A DNA stretch of 64,000 bases, from assembly GCA_949128115.1 (NCBI GenBank), contig OX421966.1, positions 65,965,416-66,029,415 on the forward strand, in the 5' to 3' direction. This stretch comes from Anaspis maculata (taxonomy: Eukaryota; Arthropoda; Insecta; Coleoptera; Scraptiidae). The position numbers and the translations under genes are program-made. The notes under the pieces were generated by a model. That model saw nothing but the letters and a program-made list of their open reading frames with translations. It did not search any database and was not told the origin of the DNA. Below are positions 1 through 11,890 of the stretch, in pieces; position 1 is the stretch's first letter; every line of letters begins with the position of its first letter.

Positions 1-304
1 AAAAATAGTGGGGGAAAAGTAGGGTCACCCCCTAATGTCTAAGCCCCTGAAACTTTTTAATGGAACATGTTATGATTGTTCGACAGGGGATAACTTCAGT
101 AAACCTTTGGTTCTATTTTGAATGAAATCGGTTGAACGGTTCAAAAGTTATGTGGAAAAAACGATTATTTATTTCCAACTTTGAAGGGCTGTATCTCTGT
201 TATTAGGCATTTCTCAAATATGTTTTCTGAAAAAAGTCCCCTTCATTTTTTATTTTCTATTGATCCTTGAATTTAATGACATAAAACGAGGACCACCCTG
301 TATA
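1..304. mobile_element. Terminal piece of a MITE-like element
   Basis: The segment ends near 304 with GACCACCCTGTATATG, whose reverse complement begins TATACAGGGTGGTC. Related TATACAGGGTG-type ends recur in this window (48015, 53224, 25336, 57098). The other end would lie before base 1, so the element is cut by the window edge. There is no coding potential. The superfamily cannot be assigned from one end. Confidence 0.4.
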
Positions 305-1064
305 TGTCGAGAGCGCTGGATTTTCAGCAGAACTGACCTTAGGAAATCAATCGGACAAAAACAAGATCTTTCGAAAGGGTTACTAATGTTTTCACCATTT
401 TCTGGCGTCGTGAAGGCGGGTAGCTGTAGAGAGGGGCCGCATTTGACAGCTCAAAGCAACTACAGGAAATTTAAATTGGCATGACGCTTACCATGGCTGT
501 TCGAAATATCAAAACAGAACCTACTATAATTTTATAACAAAACAATTACTTCAAACTCATCAAACAATTAGCCTTTGATTACAAATGGAAATCAGACTTG
601 CCTCAATATCTCCTTTCCTCGTTACTGATGCACTACAACTATTCACAGTGTTTTAGAACTTTTATCAACTTACTCTTGACGAGTGATAATTTTTCTCCTC
701 TACACACGTCTGCCGTTGTCGAGCACTTCTTCTCTCCCAAATCTGCCGTTCTCTACTGCCACCACGCGAATCCTTTCACCCATCCCCGAGTCCTTTCCCT
801 CTTCATCCCCTCTGTTGAATCTCCACTTACTCACAAAACCGATGCCGGTGTGCGGCGTCACCCCGAGGCCAGGCGGCAACAAATCGATATTTTTTGCATT
901 CCTCAACCAAGACTAGTTTGTCCCACATTATAATTTCCCCTTTGTTTTTATAATTTTAAGCTACATTATATTTCTCATCCATCTTGGCTTCCACCCAGGT
1001 CTTTTTGTTGTTCTCGCGATAATCTCGATCCATGACATGTTCTCCAGGAATGAATTCTCGTATT
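305..1064. other. Intergenic/intronic DNA, nothing recognised
   Basis: Only short open frames are present, including overlapping ones on both strands near 600-930, and none has a recognisable domain. Translation gives low-complexity Ser/Pro/Leu-rich peptides. I see no gene here. Confidence 0.4.
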
Positions 1065-1113
1065 TTCTTCTTCTTCTTCTTCTTCTTCTTCTTTCTTCTC
1101 TTATTCTTCTTCT
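1065..1113. repeat. CTT trinucleotide microsatellite
   Basis: An imperfect CTT run of about 49 bp abuts the end of the gypsy pol remnant. It may mark the decayed 3' part of that element. Confidence 0.85.
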
Positions 1114-2240
1114 TACCTTGGGTTTGCTTGATGGATCTTCAACTTCTTTCTTCTCGTGTAAATTGTGTGATATACTGGTTTTTCTCCCACTATAGTCAGC
1201 GTCGTTCTTAGATTTTTTCCAAGCATCAACTGCGCTGGTGATTTTCTTGTGGTTGCATGCGGTGTATTTTTGTAGGATATTAAAAATCCGGAGATTATCT
1301 TCTCAAGGTTTGTTGACTTATTTCTTGGATATGACACTGCCGAATTCATTTTCGTCTTCAAGGTTTCCACAGCGTTTTCTGCGACTCCATTACTTTGTGG
1401 ATTGTAAGGCGGTGATGTTATATGTTTTGTTCCGTTTCTTCTGAAGAATATTTCCATTGACTTCGCCATGAGCTGCCGTCCGTTGCTGCTTACTAGTAGA
1501 GTCTTTGGAATGCCTACTCTTGAGTAGCGATCTCTCCAAGTTTGGTTTACACTTCTGTGCGGTCAACGTCTCCACCTCGCACACTTCAGGCCACTTGGTG
1601 AACGAGTTGGTCAAAATCGAATAACACTTTTTGTTTAATTGGACCTGAATTATCCACATGAATTTATTTACATTTTTTATTCTTCACAGGCCATTCTTCC
1701 AGTGCTATAGCTAAATTCATGTAGTTGCCCTTTCCGCTGTACTACTTTGAAACCGTTGTTATTTATCTAGGCATTCGTGATAAGCAATCAGCTAATTGAT
1801 TATTTTTTCCTTTGACGTGCCTAATAACATAATTTAAGCTGGACAGGTATGCTGCCCATCTTTGAAGTCTGTTTGCGTACATTGACCAGTGTTCCTCTGT
1901 GTTTACCAAATAACGCAATCAGAGGCTTGTGGTCGGTTTTTAGAGTCAATCTGTGCCCGTGAAAATATTGATGGAACTTGGTGACGCCAATGCTTCACGA
2001 TAAATCGTAGAGGGATTTTTTTCAGCTGGCATAAGTGTCCCAGATACGCATCTATCATTCTTCTCCCTTGATGACTTAGGCCCTCTGAAATGCCCTCCGC
2101 TGACGCATCTGTCGTCAGCACAATTTGTAAATCAGGATTGAAGTGTACAAGACAAGAATCTGAAGCTAGAACGTTTCTGATTTTTTAAAAGCTCCTTGAC
2201 ATTCCTCCGTCTGATTAAACTTCAGCCTCTGTTCTCTTGT
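1114..2240 (-). mobile_element. Degenerate Ty3/gypsy retrotransposon, RNase H to integrase
   Basis: Read on the minus strand, the order from high to low coordinates is that of gypsy pol. The RT-RNase H linker and RNase H start lie near 2220-2080 (motif LTTDASAEGIS), followed by a DHKPL-type motif near 1930. The RNase H tail is at 1860-1760 (YANRLQRWAAYLSSLNYV, then a GKNNQLADCLSR motif). Integrase core pieces follow, with FTKWPEV at about 1600 and PYNPQSNGVAENAV at 1410-1360. Frameshifts and stops break the frame several times, so the copy is dead. No LTR, gag or protease is visible. Ty3/gypsy assignment rests on the domain order and the DHKPL/GKNNQLADCLSR motifs. Confidence 0.85.
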
Positions 2241-2279
2241 TTTTCTGTGGAACATCTGCTACAGATACGTATCTCACTA

Positions 2280-2600
2280 CCTCTATATGTTACTGTCGAC
2301 TCGTTTCCGTTCTTCCTTCTCCTTATTTCTTTTTCCTTTCTTGAAAATAATCACTCTCGATTGGTCCACACTTGGTATCATTTCTCGTTGGACTAGGTCG
2401 AATCGTTCTATCATCATCTTCAGTTTTTTCGTTGATGACCAGGAGAGCTCCATCGCCTACCAATGCCGAATCTTTTTTTTTCATACTAAGATTCCGCCGT
2501 CCTGACCCTTTCTGATAGCTTCTTCCAGTCCTGCTATGTACAACAAAAATAGTATCGGGCTCATCGGATAGCCCCAGCCCTGTCACTTTTGAAGAGCAAA
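2280..2600 (-). pseudogene. LINE reverse-transcriptase fragment
   Basis: Minus-strand translation across frames gives the RT core: GYPMSPILFLLYIAGLEEAI near 2580-2520, where intact elements have a G-x-x-Q-G-x-x-x-S-P-x-L-F pattern. A decayed DD-containing strand followed by LLVINEKTEDD lies near 2450, and an RVIIFKKGK-like palm end lies near 2350. At least two frameshifts separate these pieces. It resembles the LINE at 6735-8187 in its SPLLFLLFLAEIE stretch and may be the same lineage. It lies just beside the gypsy remnant on the same strand. Confidence 0.6.
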
Positions 2601-4179
2601 TAAGTATACGAAAACAATGAAGCAATACATCCGAGGTTTGTAGAGCGATATCTTTGAGGAGCGTAGAGAGAGAGACAGCCTTAGAATAAAGCAAAATGGC
2701 AGTCTTGCTGATGAAGTGCAGGGACACACTTTAACGTCCGGACTAACAGCCGTGCAGCGGATCGTGCGAGGGGCGGAGGCCACACACATTCTCATATACG
2801 AAACACACGTACGTACAAGTCATTTGAGCATCGCCGTCCCCAGTGTTTCATTCCATTAATTAAATTTATTACCCCTTTCCTTCCTGTCCATTTTGTAGGC
2901 CCAGAAGCGTGACATTGCCCATTGCCTGTTTTTCAAAGTTTCAAGATCACTCGTGTGGTGCAGGGTCCCTTAATCGTTTTCATTTCCATTTGCCCCTCTG
3001 ACACGCAATCACTTGACAATCATTCTTTTAGTTGGCTCGTTTCAGCATTCGCATAAAATGATATTTTATTAAACTGACATATTCAGGTAGATGCTCAACG
3101 ATGAGTAGAAGTAGGAAATTACGAGAATTGAAATCGTACCGTACGCAAAAGAAATGTTTGTATAATGCGGATGCGGTCCAAAGGGGAGCTTTGCAATAAA
3201 CAAGTGGCGAGCGAGAGCTTTCGGGTTTGCCGCGCTAGGCGACCATGGCAAGCCGTATGTATGTAGGTGAGCTTTTGGTGAAAAATGCACACTACTTGAT
3301 GTGTTTAACCCGGCCATTAGGGTTTGTGTGATACCTCAAACACACCGCCGCATACGGCCGGCTTTAAACACATCGATTTTTCGTCTTTTTCCACTCTCTC
3401 GTTCCACTTTTTTCCATACACAACCGTCCGTGCCATTGCTGCTGGCGCGAGGGTTTTCATTTTGTGTTCTGTGTTGCCCCTTTACTGGTACATCGCGTTT
3501 TGGTATATATCGCGCCGCGTGATTTTAATGCACCAAAGTGATCGGATTAGTCGATACACCGACCTCTCTTCCGCCGCCACCATAATACGCTTCAAGGATA
3601 TCCGTCCCTTGGCTCATTAATCATTGAGAAAGTATATCAGAGAGGTGCCGCTTCCAATGCCGCCGATGAGATATCTCCCGGCGGAGAGGAGACTATTCAC
3701 AATCTCCGGGAGAGGTAATTAACAAGAGACGCTATTCTGCAAATCTGGATGGCCTGAAATAATCATCTGCTAATCTAGGATTTAGCGAGTGTACAGCGCC
3801 AGCAAGGCGGCGGGATGTTCGTTCCTTTTGCTGCGGAGGATCCGCCAGCAGTACTAGCTTGACGTGAGAACTTGTCTTTCAGTCACCTCTATCTTAGAAG
3901 CCGACCCTGACTTGGAGTTATTGCACTTTAGGGAGCGGGGCATTTGTGCATCGGCTTGAGAGGGCTGTTGCATCATCATTGCTATTTCCACAGATTACGG
4001 CATCCAAATCAAGAGCTTGAATCTACTTATTACGAGGTCCGTTTTACTTCTGAGTTCTGTTATCCCGTTTTCCAACTTCACCACCAAGGACCTCAGGCTG
4101 CTTTATGATTTCCTATCATTTTACTCTGTTCTATATCTTGCTCCATTTCCATTGCCCACTCCTAAAGATACACTTTTCT
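2601..4179. other. Single-copy-looking noncoding DNA
   Basis: I see no other copy of this sequence in the window and no coding exon. It is less AT-rich than its surroundings and holds TAATTA-type motifs (2853, 3716) and a short inverted element ATCTCCCGG...CCGGGAGA around 3670-3715. It lies on the 3' side of the minus-strand Runt exon, so it is probably intronic. Function unknown. Confidence 0.35.
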
Positions 4180-5830
4180 AGACAATTCTCATGAGTAGAA
4201 TCTGTTCACTAGTTAACTATTTGGGTCTACAAACCCCAGATGTATCGCTGTCTGATCTTCGGAAGTATCGGTTTAGTATCCCTGGAGATGTGGCTCCACA
4301 AACTCGGAAATCTCGCTGCAATGATCTTGAATATGACTGTACAACTGAAGTCTCTGTAGCTACAAGCATCGTAGAGACCTACCTATGATCGTCCAAAATA
4401 ATTTTCTGCAGCATCCTAGACACTTCCTTCTACAAATTTTGAATATATCGCTCCATGATCCCTTGAAATTTCACTCTAGAGCTCACCAAGATTTTTACTG
4501 CACGACTCTACATGATAAGTTGAAAATATCGTTCGATGGTCTGAAAGAATATTGAACTGTGATCGTAGACGAAGTCCCCTTGAAAGCCCGAAAAATCCTT
4601 TTGTGATCCTCAGAAATGATAATTTAGCAACTCCAGAAAAATTATTCTAACGATCTTGGATATTGATGGATACAAGCATGATACTAGCAAAAATTTTGCT
4701 GTACAAAACTTCGACATATCACAATGCGCCCTATGTCTACAACTTCCCAAAATATATCACTTCACGTCGACTCTAACACCTTCAAGAACATAGCTCTACG
4801 ATCCTTAAACTACTGTTCTGAGATTTCGCTCTTGTCCAAGAATGTTCCTTTACAAGTTTCTAGGTAACATGGCTACTCACTCTTGGAGCTGTTGCTCCAC
4901 AATTAGTACTGAAACATTCGCATTACAAGTTCAGGATCTTTGATCTACAGTTATTAATGGGAAAGTTGGGGAAAGTTTGTCCTCGCACCCCACTGAATTC
5001 ATTTAGAGATCCATTGTATCAGAAAAATGACTAATTATGCCTCATCCGAAAAAATTTGAGACAAGATCATTGCTGAAAGCTGCTGGCAACAGTGGATTCT
5101 ATTCCTTTCTACGCTCTTCGTTGATCAAAATATTGATTCGAGATCTTTGGGTGTGATTATGGAACTGGGATATATGAGATGGCCATCACAGCTGTACCAC
5201 TGCTCCACAAATATTGGAGATGTCACCATACATTTTTAGACTTCGGAATTATCTTTCGAAATATCCCCAGAAATATTGCCGTTCCGCCTCAATTTTAGCG
5301 AATATCGCCTGCGATCCCCGAGAAAATCGCCGATCTTAAGCTCTTAGATGATATAGCTTGCAATTCGTGAGAATCGCGCACTATAAACTTTGCAGACTTT
5401 GTCTACGCTCTAAAATTTGTCTCAGATCTTCTGTTTCTCGTACTGCAAGTCTCAAAAAAATCGCTCAACGACTCTCAGAGATCTTCCTCTACGGATCTTG
5501 GGATGTCGCAACAAGTAGCTCCAAAATCGTTTTATAATTTTCACAAGTATCGTTCTACGACCTTCGAGAATATATAGTTCCAGGACCCTGGAGAATTTCC
5601 TTCAATGACCTTCGGGGATCTTGAGAAATATCGCTGAATATACTTGGAGGAATCGCTTCACCTGCAAGAACTCAACTACCACCAAGTTCCTTCAAAATCA
5701 CGCCCCACAAATCTTGGATTTGTTGCTCTGTAGATCTTGAAAATTTCAAACAGCAATTCACAGGAGCTTCACCTAATGACCCTCGTGAATCCTATTTCAC
5801 GAATCTTGAGATGCGTTCTACGTTCCTCGG
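4180..5830. repeat. Highly degenerate ~30-bp minisatellite
   Basis: A phrase like TCGCTCTACGATCTTGAGAA recurs every 26-35 bp across about 1.6 kb, with many substitutions and small indels. Good examples are at 4448-4470 (TCGCTCCATGATCCCTTGAA), 5552-5573 (CGTTCTACGACCTTCGAGAA) and 5584-5635. Spacing is irregular and no two units are identical, so the array is old. There is no coding frame. One short open frame (4191-4388) is simply the repeat read through. Confidence 0.65.
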
Positions 5831-6734
5831 AATAATGATTCGTATTATCAGTACAGGAACTGTACCTTTGTGAGCTCGAGTGAAGTTTGTAATTCAAGAC
5901 AGATGCCAGAGTCTATAGATGCGAGCACCCAAGAAACCGTTTGTAGATGAGTCATACACAACGTTTTACGTGCCGGAGATTCGAATATGGTAGACTAGAG
6001 TCATCACCAAACTGTTGAAAGGCTTGACGTCTGTCGCTCTTGACAGGCGCTGGGAGTTGATGATCCTTTAAAATATTTCGGTGTATGATTGAAATCGTAA
6101 TTGAAAGTGATTGATTCCGAGGTGGAGATGGTTGGGACTGGGAGAATCAAAAATACAGAATAAACTACAAAAATCAGGTTTATGATCGGGAAGAAAAGGT
6201 TCAAGAATATTTACAGTTCAACTTGACATGGCGTGTTAACAAAAATAAAGGGGCGTTGCGCAGAGGACGCCAATAGAAAGGGTGAGCAATACCGCGAGAA
6301 TTGGCTTACAGACTATAACGTTAGGTACGGTTGATGGTCCGGCAGTTATCGCGGAAGATTACAGACACTCCCAGGACGTTTTGCTTAGTTCCAGGCAGCG
6401 TTTGAAAAAAATAACGTTAATCGCAGTTTTTCACACCAAATTCATAATTTATAGAATCGTACCGCAATCTATTATGATAGACGACTCCATCAGGAACAAT
6501 TCACGGGAAAAATCAAGTCTTTTCGACTTTCCGTTCTCTATTCATGTGAGTTCCAGCGAAATCCCAGGTATACTGGAGTTTTTCCAGTCTCCCAGGTGAA
6601 TCCCATCTGTGACGGCTTGTGACTTTTAGTACGTTGTTAAGGGCATATCTATGAATATATCTGCCAAAAATCGTTCAGTGATTATCAATTTCTAGGTCAA
6701 AACCTATATGCCCTGTACTATTACTACTATATAT
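5831..6734. other. Noncoding stretch
   Basis: A few open frames under 110 codons (for example 6282-6599 +) show no recognisable domain. The last 100 bp may already belong to the LINE that follows, since its RT N-terminal part can be read from about 6735. Confidence 0.35.
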
Positions 6735-8187
6735 CACAAGCTTATTCAATAGGGTTTTTGAATCTGGAATATGCCCATCTGGATGGCCTAAGGCTGTATT
6801 GGCTATGCTCTTCAAGAAGGGCTCACCTGATGACCCCAAAAATTACAGGGGGACTGCGCTTGTGAATTGTTTGTTGAAAGTTTTTAGACAAATCTTGCTT
6901 GAACGTTTGACTTCGTGATCTGAGGAGGGTAAAATTATTCCGGAGTCTCAGTGCGGTTCCGTAAGGGTCGCGGTTGCATTGACAACGTTTTTACACTTAC
7001 CTCAGCTATTCAAATAGATATCCGACTGAAAAAACGTAGAGTTCATGCGGCATTTATTCAATAAACCATTCCATCCTCTGGAAGAGACTGTTTTCCCTCG
7101 GGATTAGTTCAAAGATTATCAGATTAGTCAAAAACTTGTATGATGCGTCATCTGTCCGGGTAAAATCGGCAAGTACCTACACACACAAGAATTCAATGTC
7201 ACAGAGGGGGTACTGCAGGGCGAATCCCCAAGTCCACTGTTGTTTTTATTGTTCCTAGCCGAAATTGAGCAATACTTCAGATCAAGGGGAGCTGTCGGCA
7301 TTGATATGAATGGGGTTGATGACTTACTGCTGCTGTTTTTTGCCGATGATTTGGTCATACGCGGGAATTCCAGGAATGATTTGAATAGAAAGCTGGGTAT
7401 CTTGTCAAAGTATTACGATGAAAACAAGCTGAGGTTAAATGTAATGAAAATTAAGATCATGTGTTTCAGAAGAGGAAAGTCCGGGGGGGGGGGGGACAAA
7501 ACTCTTGAGGTGGTAAATAATTATTGCTACTTGGGTGTATTGTTCACATCATCCTCTTTTTTCCTACGACATACAACAAAAAATGTCCAGAGGTCTAACA
7601 TTACCATCGCAGCGGTAATGAGCTTAATGTCTAAGTCAAAGATGGACTCTTGGGAATCACCCTTGATTCTGTACAACTCAATCATCATAAATTATGTTAT
7701 ACACTGCATTCCGGTTTGGGGGTTGCCGAGGGGGTTGCGTTATCCCGACATTTTGAAGAAAATTCAGTTGAGCTTTTACAAACGCCTTTTGTTATTGCCA
7801 AAAAATACTCCAAATCATTTATTCTGTCTAGAAACAGGAAATGTCAAGTTATCTTACTTGGTATCAAAACATTCTCTCAAATATTCACAAGAAGTTTTTG
7901 TCCTGCCGCAATCTTGTTACACGAAAAAGTGCCTCCTACGATTAATCAAACTAGACGAATCATTTCCGGGTAACAGAGCCGAGTTCAACTGGTTTACGCA
8001 AATCAAAAACATTTTTGCTGAGTTGAGGTTTTTTGAGTTATGCCGTTTGAAAAATATTGGTACTGTGACTACTGTGGGCTCTCGCCTTAGTGAAATCCTT
8101 CTCAAATATAGAGAAAAACTGTTTAAAAGTGACCTAAACAGGCTAAGTATTCCCGAATTTACGCAGTTTTATAAAAAGATACTTTAA
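6735..8187 (+). mobile_element. LINE (non-LTR retrotransposon), RT domain to 3' end of ORF2
   Basis: From 6735 the translation reads NRVFESGICPSGWPKAVLAM, then FKKGSPDDPKNYRGTAL at about 6810: the N-terminal fingers of a LINE RT. After frameshifts around 6920-7200 come the GVLQGESPSPLLFLLFLAEI motif (7210-7270) and the catalytic FADDLVI (7339-7359). The thumb region (NYCYLGVLF, 7522-7548) and a C-terminal domain without an obvious zinc knuckle follow, and the frame stops at 8185-8187. The uninterrupted part is 7240-8187 (315 codons). A run of 13 G at 7482-7494 encodes a glycine stretch and is a likely slippage site. The endonuclease domain is missing, so the copy is 5'-truncated and has internal frameshifts. 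The closest relative in the window is the LINE at 23080-24890. Confidence 0.85.
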
Positions 8188-9690
8188 ATTTCAGGATATA
8201 CATGAATTTCAGGATTCATTAAGCAATGTGTCTTGACGCGATGAAGCCAACTGAAAATTCAAGATTGTCAAGTAAGGTGTACGATTTGGTTATCAGAAGA
8301 TACTTGGAGCCGATCCCATCTGGTTCGCATTTGCTTATATTAGAGTGAATATTACAACTACAGTAAAGTAGAAAATGGAAATCATTGTCAATTCAAACAT
8401 CTAGGCTTGTGACAGTAATGGAGAAAGCATGGCTAGAGATGTAGAGGGCTCAATGGACGTAAAAGTTGGGTTGAAGTAGTTTTTTTGAGAGAGGAATCTT
8501 TTTTTTTTGAGGAAAAAATGAGAAATTCATGGTTTTCTCGAAACGCTGGGCTCGTGGAAGTACGAAGTATCACAGAAAGTATCCCAAAGCGCCAAGAAAT
8601 GGAAAAGAGGAAGGAAGGAATACACTTGAAAAAATATACGGAGGTTGTACCGATAACGATTAGGATGGGAAACTAAATTGCTGTAATACAGTTATGAATG
8701 TTATGATGTTTGCACAAAATTATCTGTTGCTAAGCCTCTCTAGTTTCAGGAAGTACCTGTGTCAAAAATTGTGGCCTTCGGCAATCTAAAAATGAGAGAA
8801 TCTACGGACTGAGGAATTGCTACGTCGACCACAATTTGGAACCTTGAATCCTCAATAGAACAATGAATATTCGTATTTTCAAGAAATGTATCTTGACACA
8901 ATCAAGTTGTAATTGAAAATTCAACATCGTTAAATCAGGTGTAAAATTTCTGTCAAGGAGGGCTCCGGTGACCGAAGACATCTTCGGTGGCCGAACAGCT
9001 GTTCGAGTTCAACTTCCATGTTTTGCCTCTGTCCATATTCTACAACCAAAGTGAAAGACATTCCTGCACTTCTGAAATATAAAATATAAACTAAAAGTAT
9101 TGTTTGCTTCTCTAATCCAGCAGTAAAAGCTGGGCCTCAAGTATTTGGGTGATTGGGAAGCACGAACCGAAGAGGTACATACCTAGTCCCTCACAAATCA
9201 TATCACTCCAGCAATGCCAGGAATGTAAACTCTCAACATTCAGGTGAAGTTTGGTGGCAAAGTCCAGGCCCAATTTAGTCGGAAAATATGAATTTTCACC
9301 ACTACCCTGTGCAGGTTCACAAAAAACACACTTTAAGGACATTGCTTTGAACTTGATACAAAAGTTTCAAACTCAAACTCAAAAAGGTAGCCGAGAAAAA
9401 AATGCAGATACTGGAACTCCATGAGCGCCCTGTAGTTCGGTTGTCCCCGAACATTATTTGGTTCAGATTTGGCGGGCAAATCTGGATAGTTGGCAACACT
9501 GCTGTGACGTCAATGGAAATGCCTCATTTTTCTACATATTTAGCGCATGTCAAATCATTTCTCTCCGTCTGAAAGTGGTCGAAAAATGCAAGGGCTACCT
9601 CTTGCACCTATACGTATGACGTATGTGTGGGTTAAATAATTGGTGAGCTCAAAAAAATGAAACTGTCCAACAAATCTACGAAACTGGGTT
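8188..9690. other. Noncoding DNA with a diverged ~90-bp direct repeat
   Basis: The segment 8215-8300 (AATGTGTCTTGACGCGATGA...) recurs in direct orientation at about 8866-8955 (AATGTATCTTGACACAATCA...). Each is followed by a GTGTA(C/A)-type tail. This could be two ends of an old insertion or part of the LINE 3' tail. No coding exon is recognised. Confidence 0.4.
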
Positions 9691-10477
9691 TTATTTTACT
9701 TTTTCATCTCCGATCCTCTGATGCCCTGCCACTGCCACACATGACTAAATCATTTGGGGGCTGACCTGACCTGCCGCCGCAACGGATATGTGCGGTATCA
9801 TCATCGTCCATCCATTCGCGCGCTTTCGGTCGTGATGTGATGGAAAAAGCGCCCGGTTTTTCCATCATCACACAAAATAACGACGCGGCGTAATCCCGCG
9901 ACCCGAAAGTTTGTTTTAGAAAATGAATTCTCCTCCCCCTTCGCCCTTTGCCCGCTCCCTTTCACCATACACATTGCCATATAATATACCGGAATGATAT
10001 CCCTCTGCTGATGGCCTCGACATTCAGCAGTCGAGCTGTCAGAGCCGGTTTAATTCGGGGAAACGACGAGAAATGAAAAGGGTTATACAACATCGTTAAC
10101 CCGTCAGACAAACAGCTTATTTTACGGCGGATTAACTTTCATAATCTGTTGACACTTTTCCGCGACAAGTCGGTTTTCCGCGCGCGAGGGGGAGCGAGCT
10201 CCGTCATCCGGGGAATTTTTAGCGGGCTGAAAGGCATCAGGTATACGAAAAGGAATGCCCCGCGAACGTAAACATGTATAAAGTTGGAAGAGAGCAAAGA
10301 GAGCAGAGAAGAGGAGCCGGCACGCTCAAAAGCCATGCGCTCCAGGATCTTGTCTTTCCTGCCCCCTTTTGAATAAGGCGAGCGAACGGGAAAGTTGCAA
10401 TAAAGAGCTTTTCTCGAGGAGGTGCCACGTCGGGTTTTCTTTTCGTCTGCCGTTCAAATCTCCGCGATATCTAAAGA
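9691..10477. other. Single-copy-looking, moderately CpG-rich noncoding DNA
   Basis: This block, lying 0.8-1.5 kb beyond the Runt exon's splice donor, has no repeat relatives in the window and contains several CpG clusters (9770-9910, 10130-10250). No open frame shows a domain. It would be intronic for the minus-strand runt-like gene and is a reasonable place to look for regulatory sequence, but nothing in it proves function. Confidence 0.3.
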
Positions 10478-10897
10478 TTGCTGTTTAAGTACCAGAAGTT
10501 TTTCCTTGCCGGGTCAACTTCATCTCGAAGTAGAGCGTTATTGCCCAGTCATTTCTTTATGGGTGGCGTGAGTAAATGTCCTCTAGAAGCAGCTGCCTCT
10601 AAAGAAAATTTTATCTTAGAACAAGATAACGCGCGACCACATATTGCACAAATTGTTCGGGAGTTTCTGCAAGAGCATGAGCTTGCTGTTCTACCATGGC
10701 AGCTGCAGAGCCCTGACATGAATCTCATTGAGCACGCATGGGATATGCTTCAAAAAGGGCTTTGCTGGACGATGGTAAAATTCCGTATCGACAGCTTTTG
10801 CAGCATTGCCGCGAGCCTGGGGCAAAATCCCACAGAAAAATTCCGACAATTCACTTTCCAACATACTAATAAGGCATTGCAGGGCGTTATTGACTAG
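10478..10897 (+). pseudogene. Tc1/mariner transposase, C-terminal half
   Basis: The frame encodes the second and third catalytic regions of a Tc1/mariner DDE transposase: FILEQDNARPHIAQIVREFL (10609-10668) carries the second Asp. SPDMNLIEHAWDML follows with the final acidic residue at the expected spacing of about 34. The N-terminal helix-turn-helix and the first catalytic Asp are missing. The first ~40 codons do not resemble a transposase, so this is a truncated relic. It sits beside the MITE at 10939-11092, but terminal repeats of its own are not visible. It differs in sequence from the better preserved Tc1 element at 45230-46265. Confidence 0.8.
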
Positions 10898-10938
10898 TGT
10901 GGGAGGTGAGACTTTGTATAAAAGTTGGTTTCTTTCAC

Positions 10939-11092
10939 TTACCCCGGGTTCCACCAAACTTTTATCAGCGTGATAACTTTATCACTCTTATAGTAACTAA
11001 GCAACTGGCCATTCTATCGGCTGGTGCAAAGCAACTATCAGCGTGATAGATTCAATCTGCTCTTAATTTTGGTGGAACCCGAGGTTAATAGA
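10939..11092. mobile_element. Palindromic MITE, GGGTTCCACCAAA family
   Basis: About 150 bp with terminal inverted repeats: left CCCCGGGTTCCACCAAACTT, right TTTTGGTGGAACCCGAGGTT. Internal inverted blocks ATCAGCGTGATA occur on both sides. The flanks read TTA at each end, which may be the target duplication. A second copy in the opposite orientation is at 16722-16875, and a fragment is at 27722-27745. Confidence 0.75.
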
Positions 11093-11135
11093 GTGAAAAC
11101 TGTTGAGAGGTGAAATTTTGATTGCAGTCATTTTA

Positions 11136-11890
<755 letters not shown>

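Noticed and set aside
2323..2727. 134-codon minus frame as a novel gene
   Set aside because: Reading across frames shows a decayed LINE reverse transcriptase in the same stretch.
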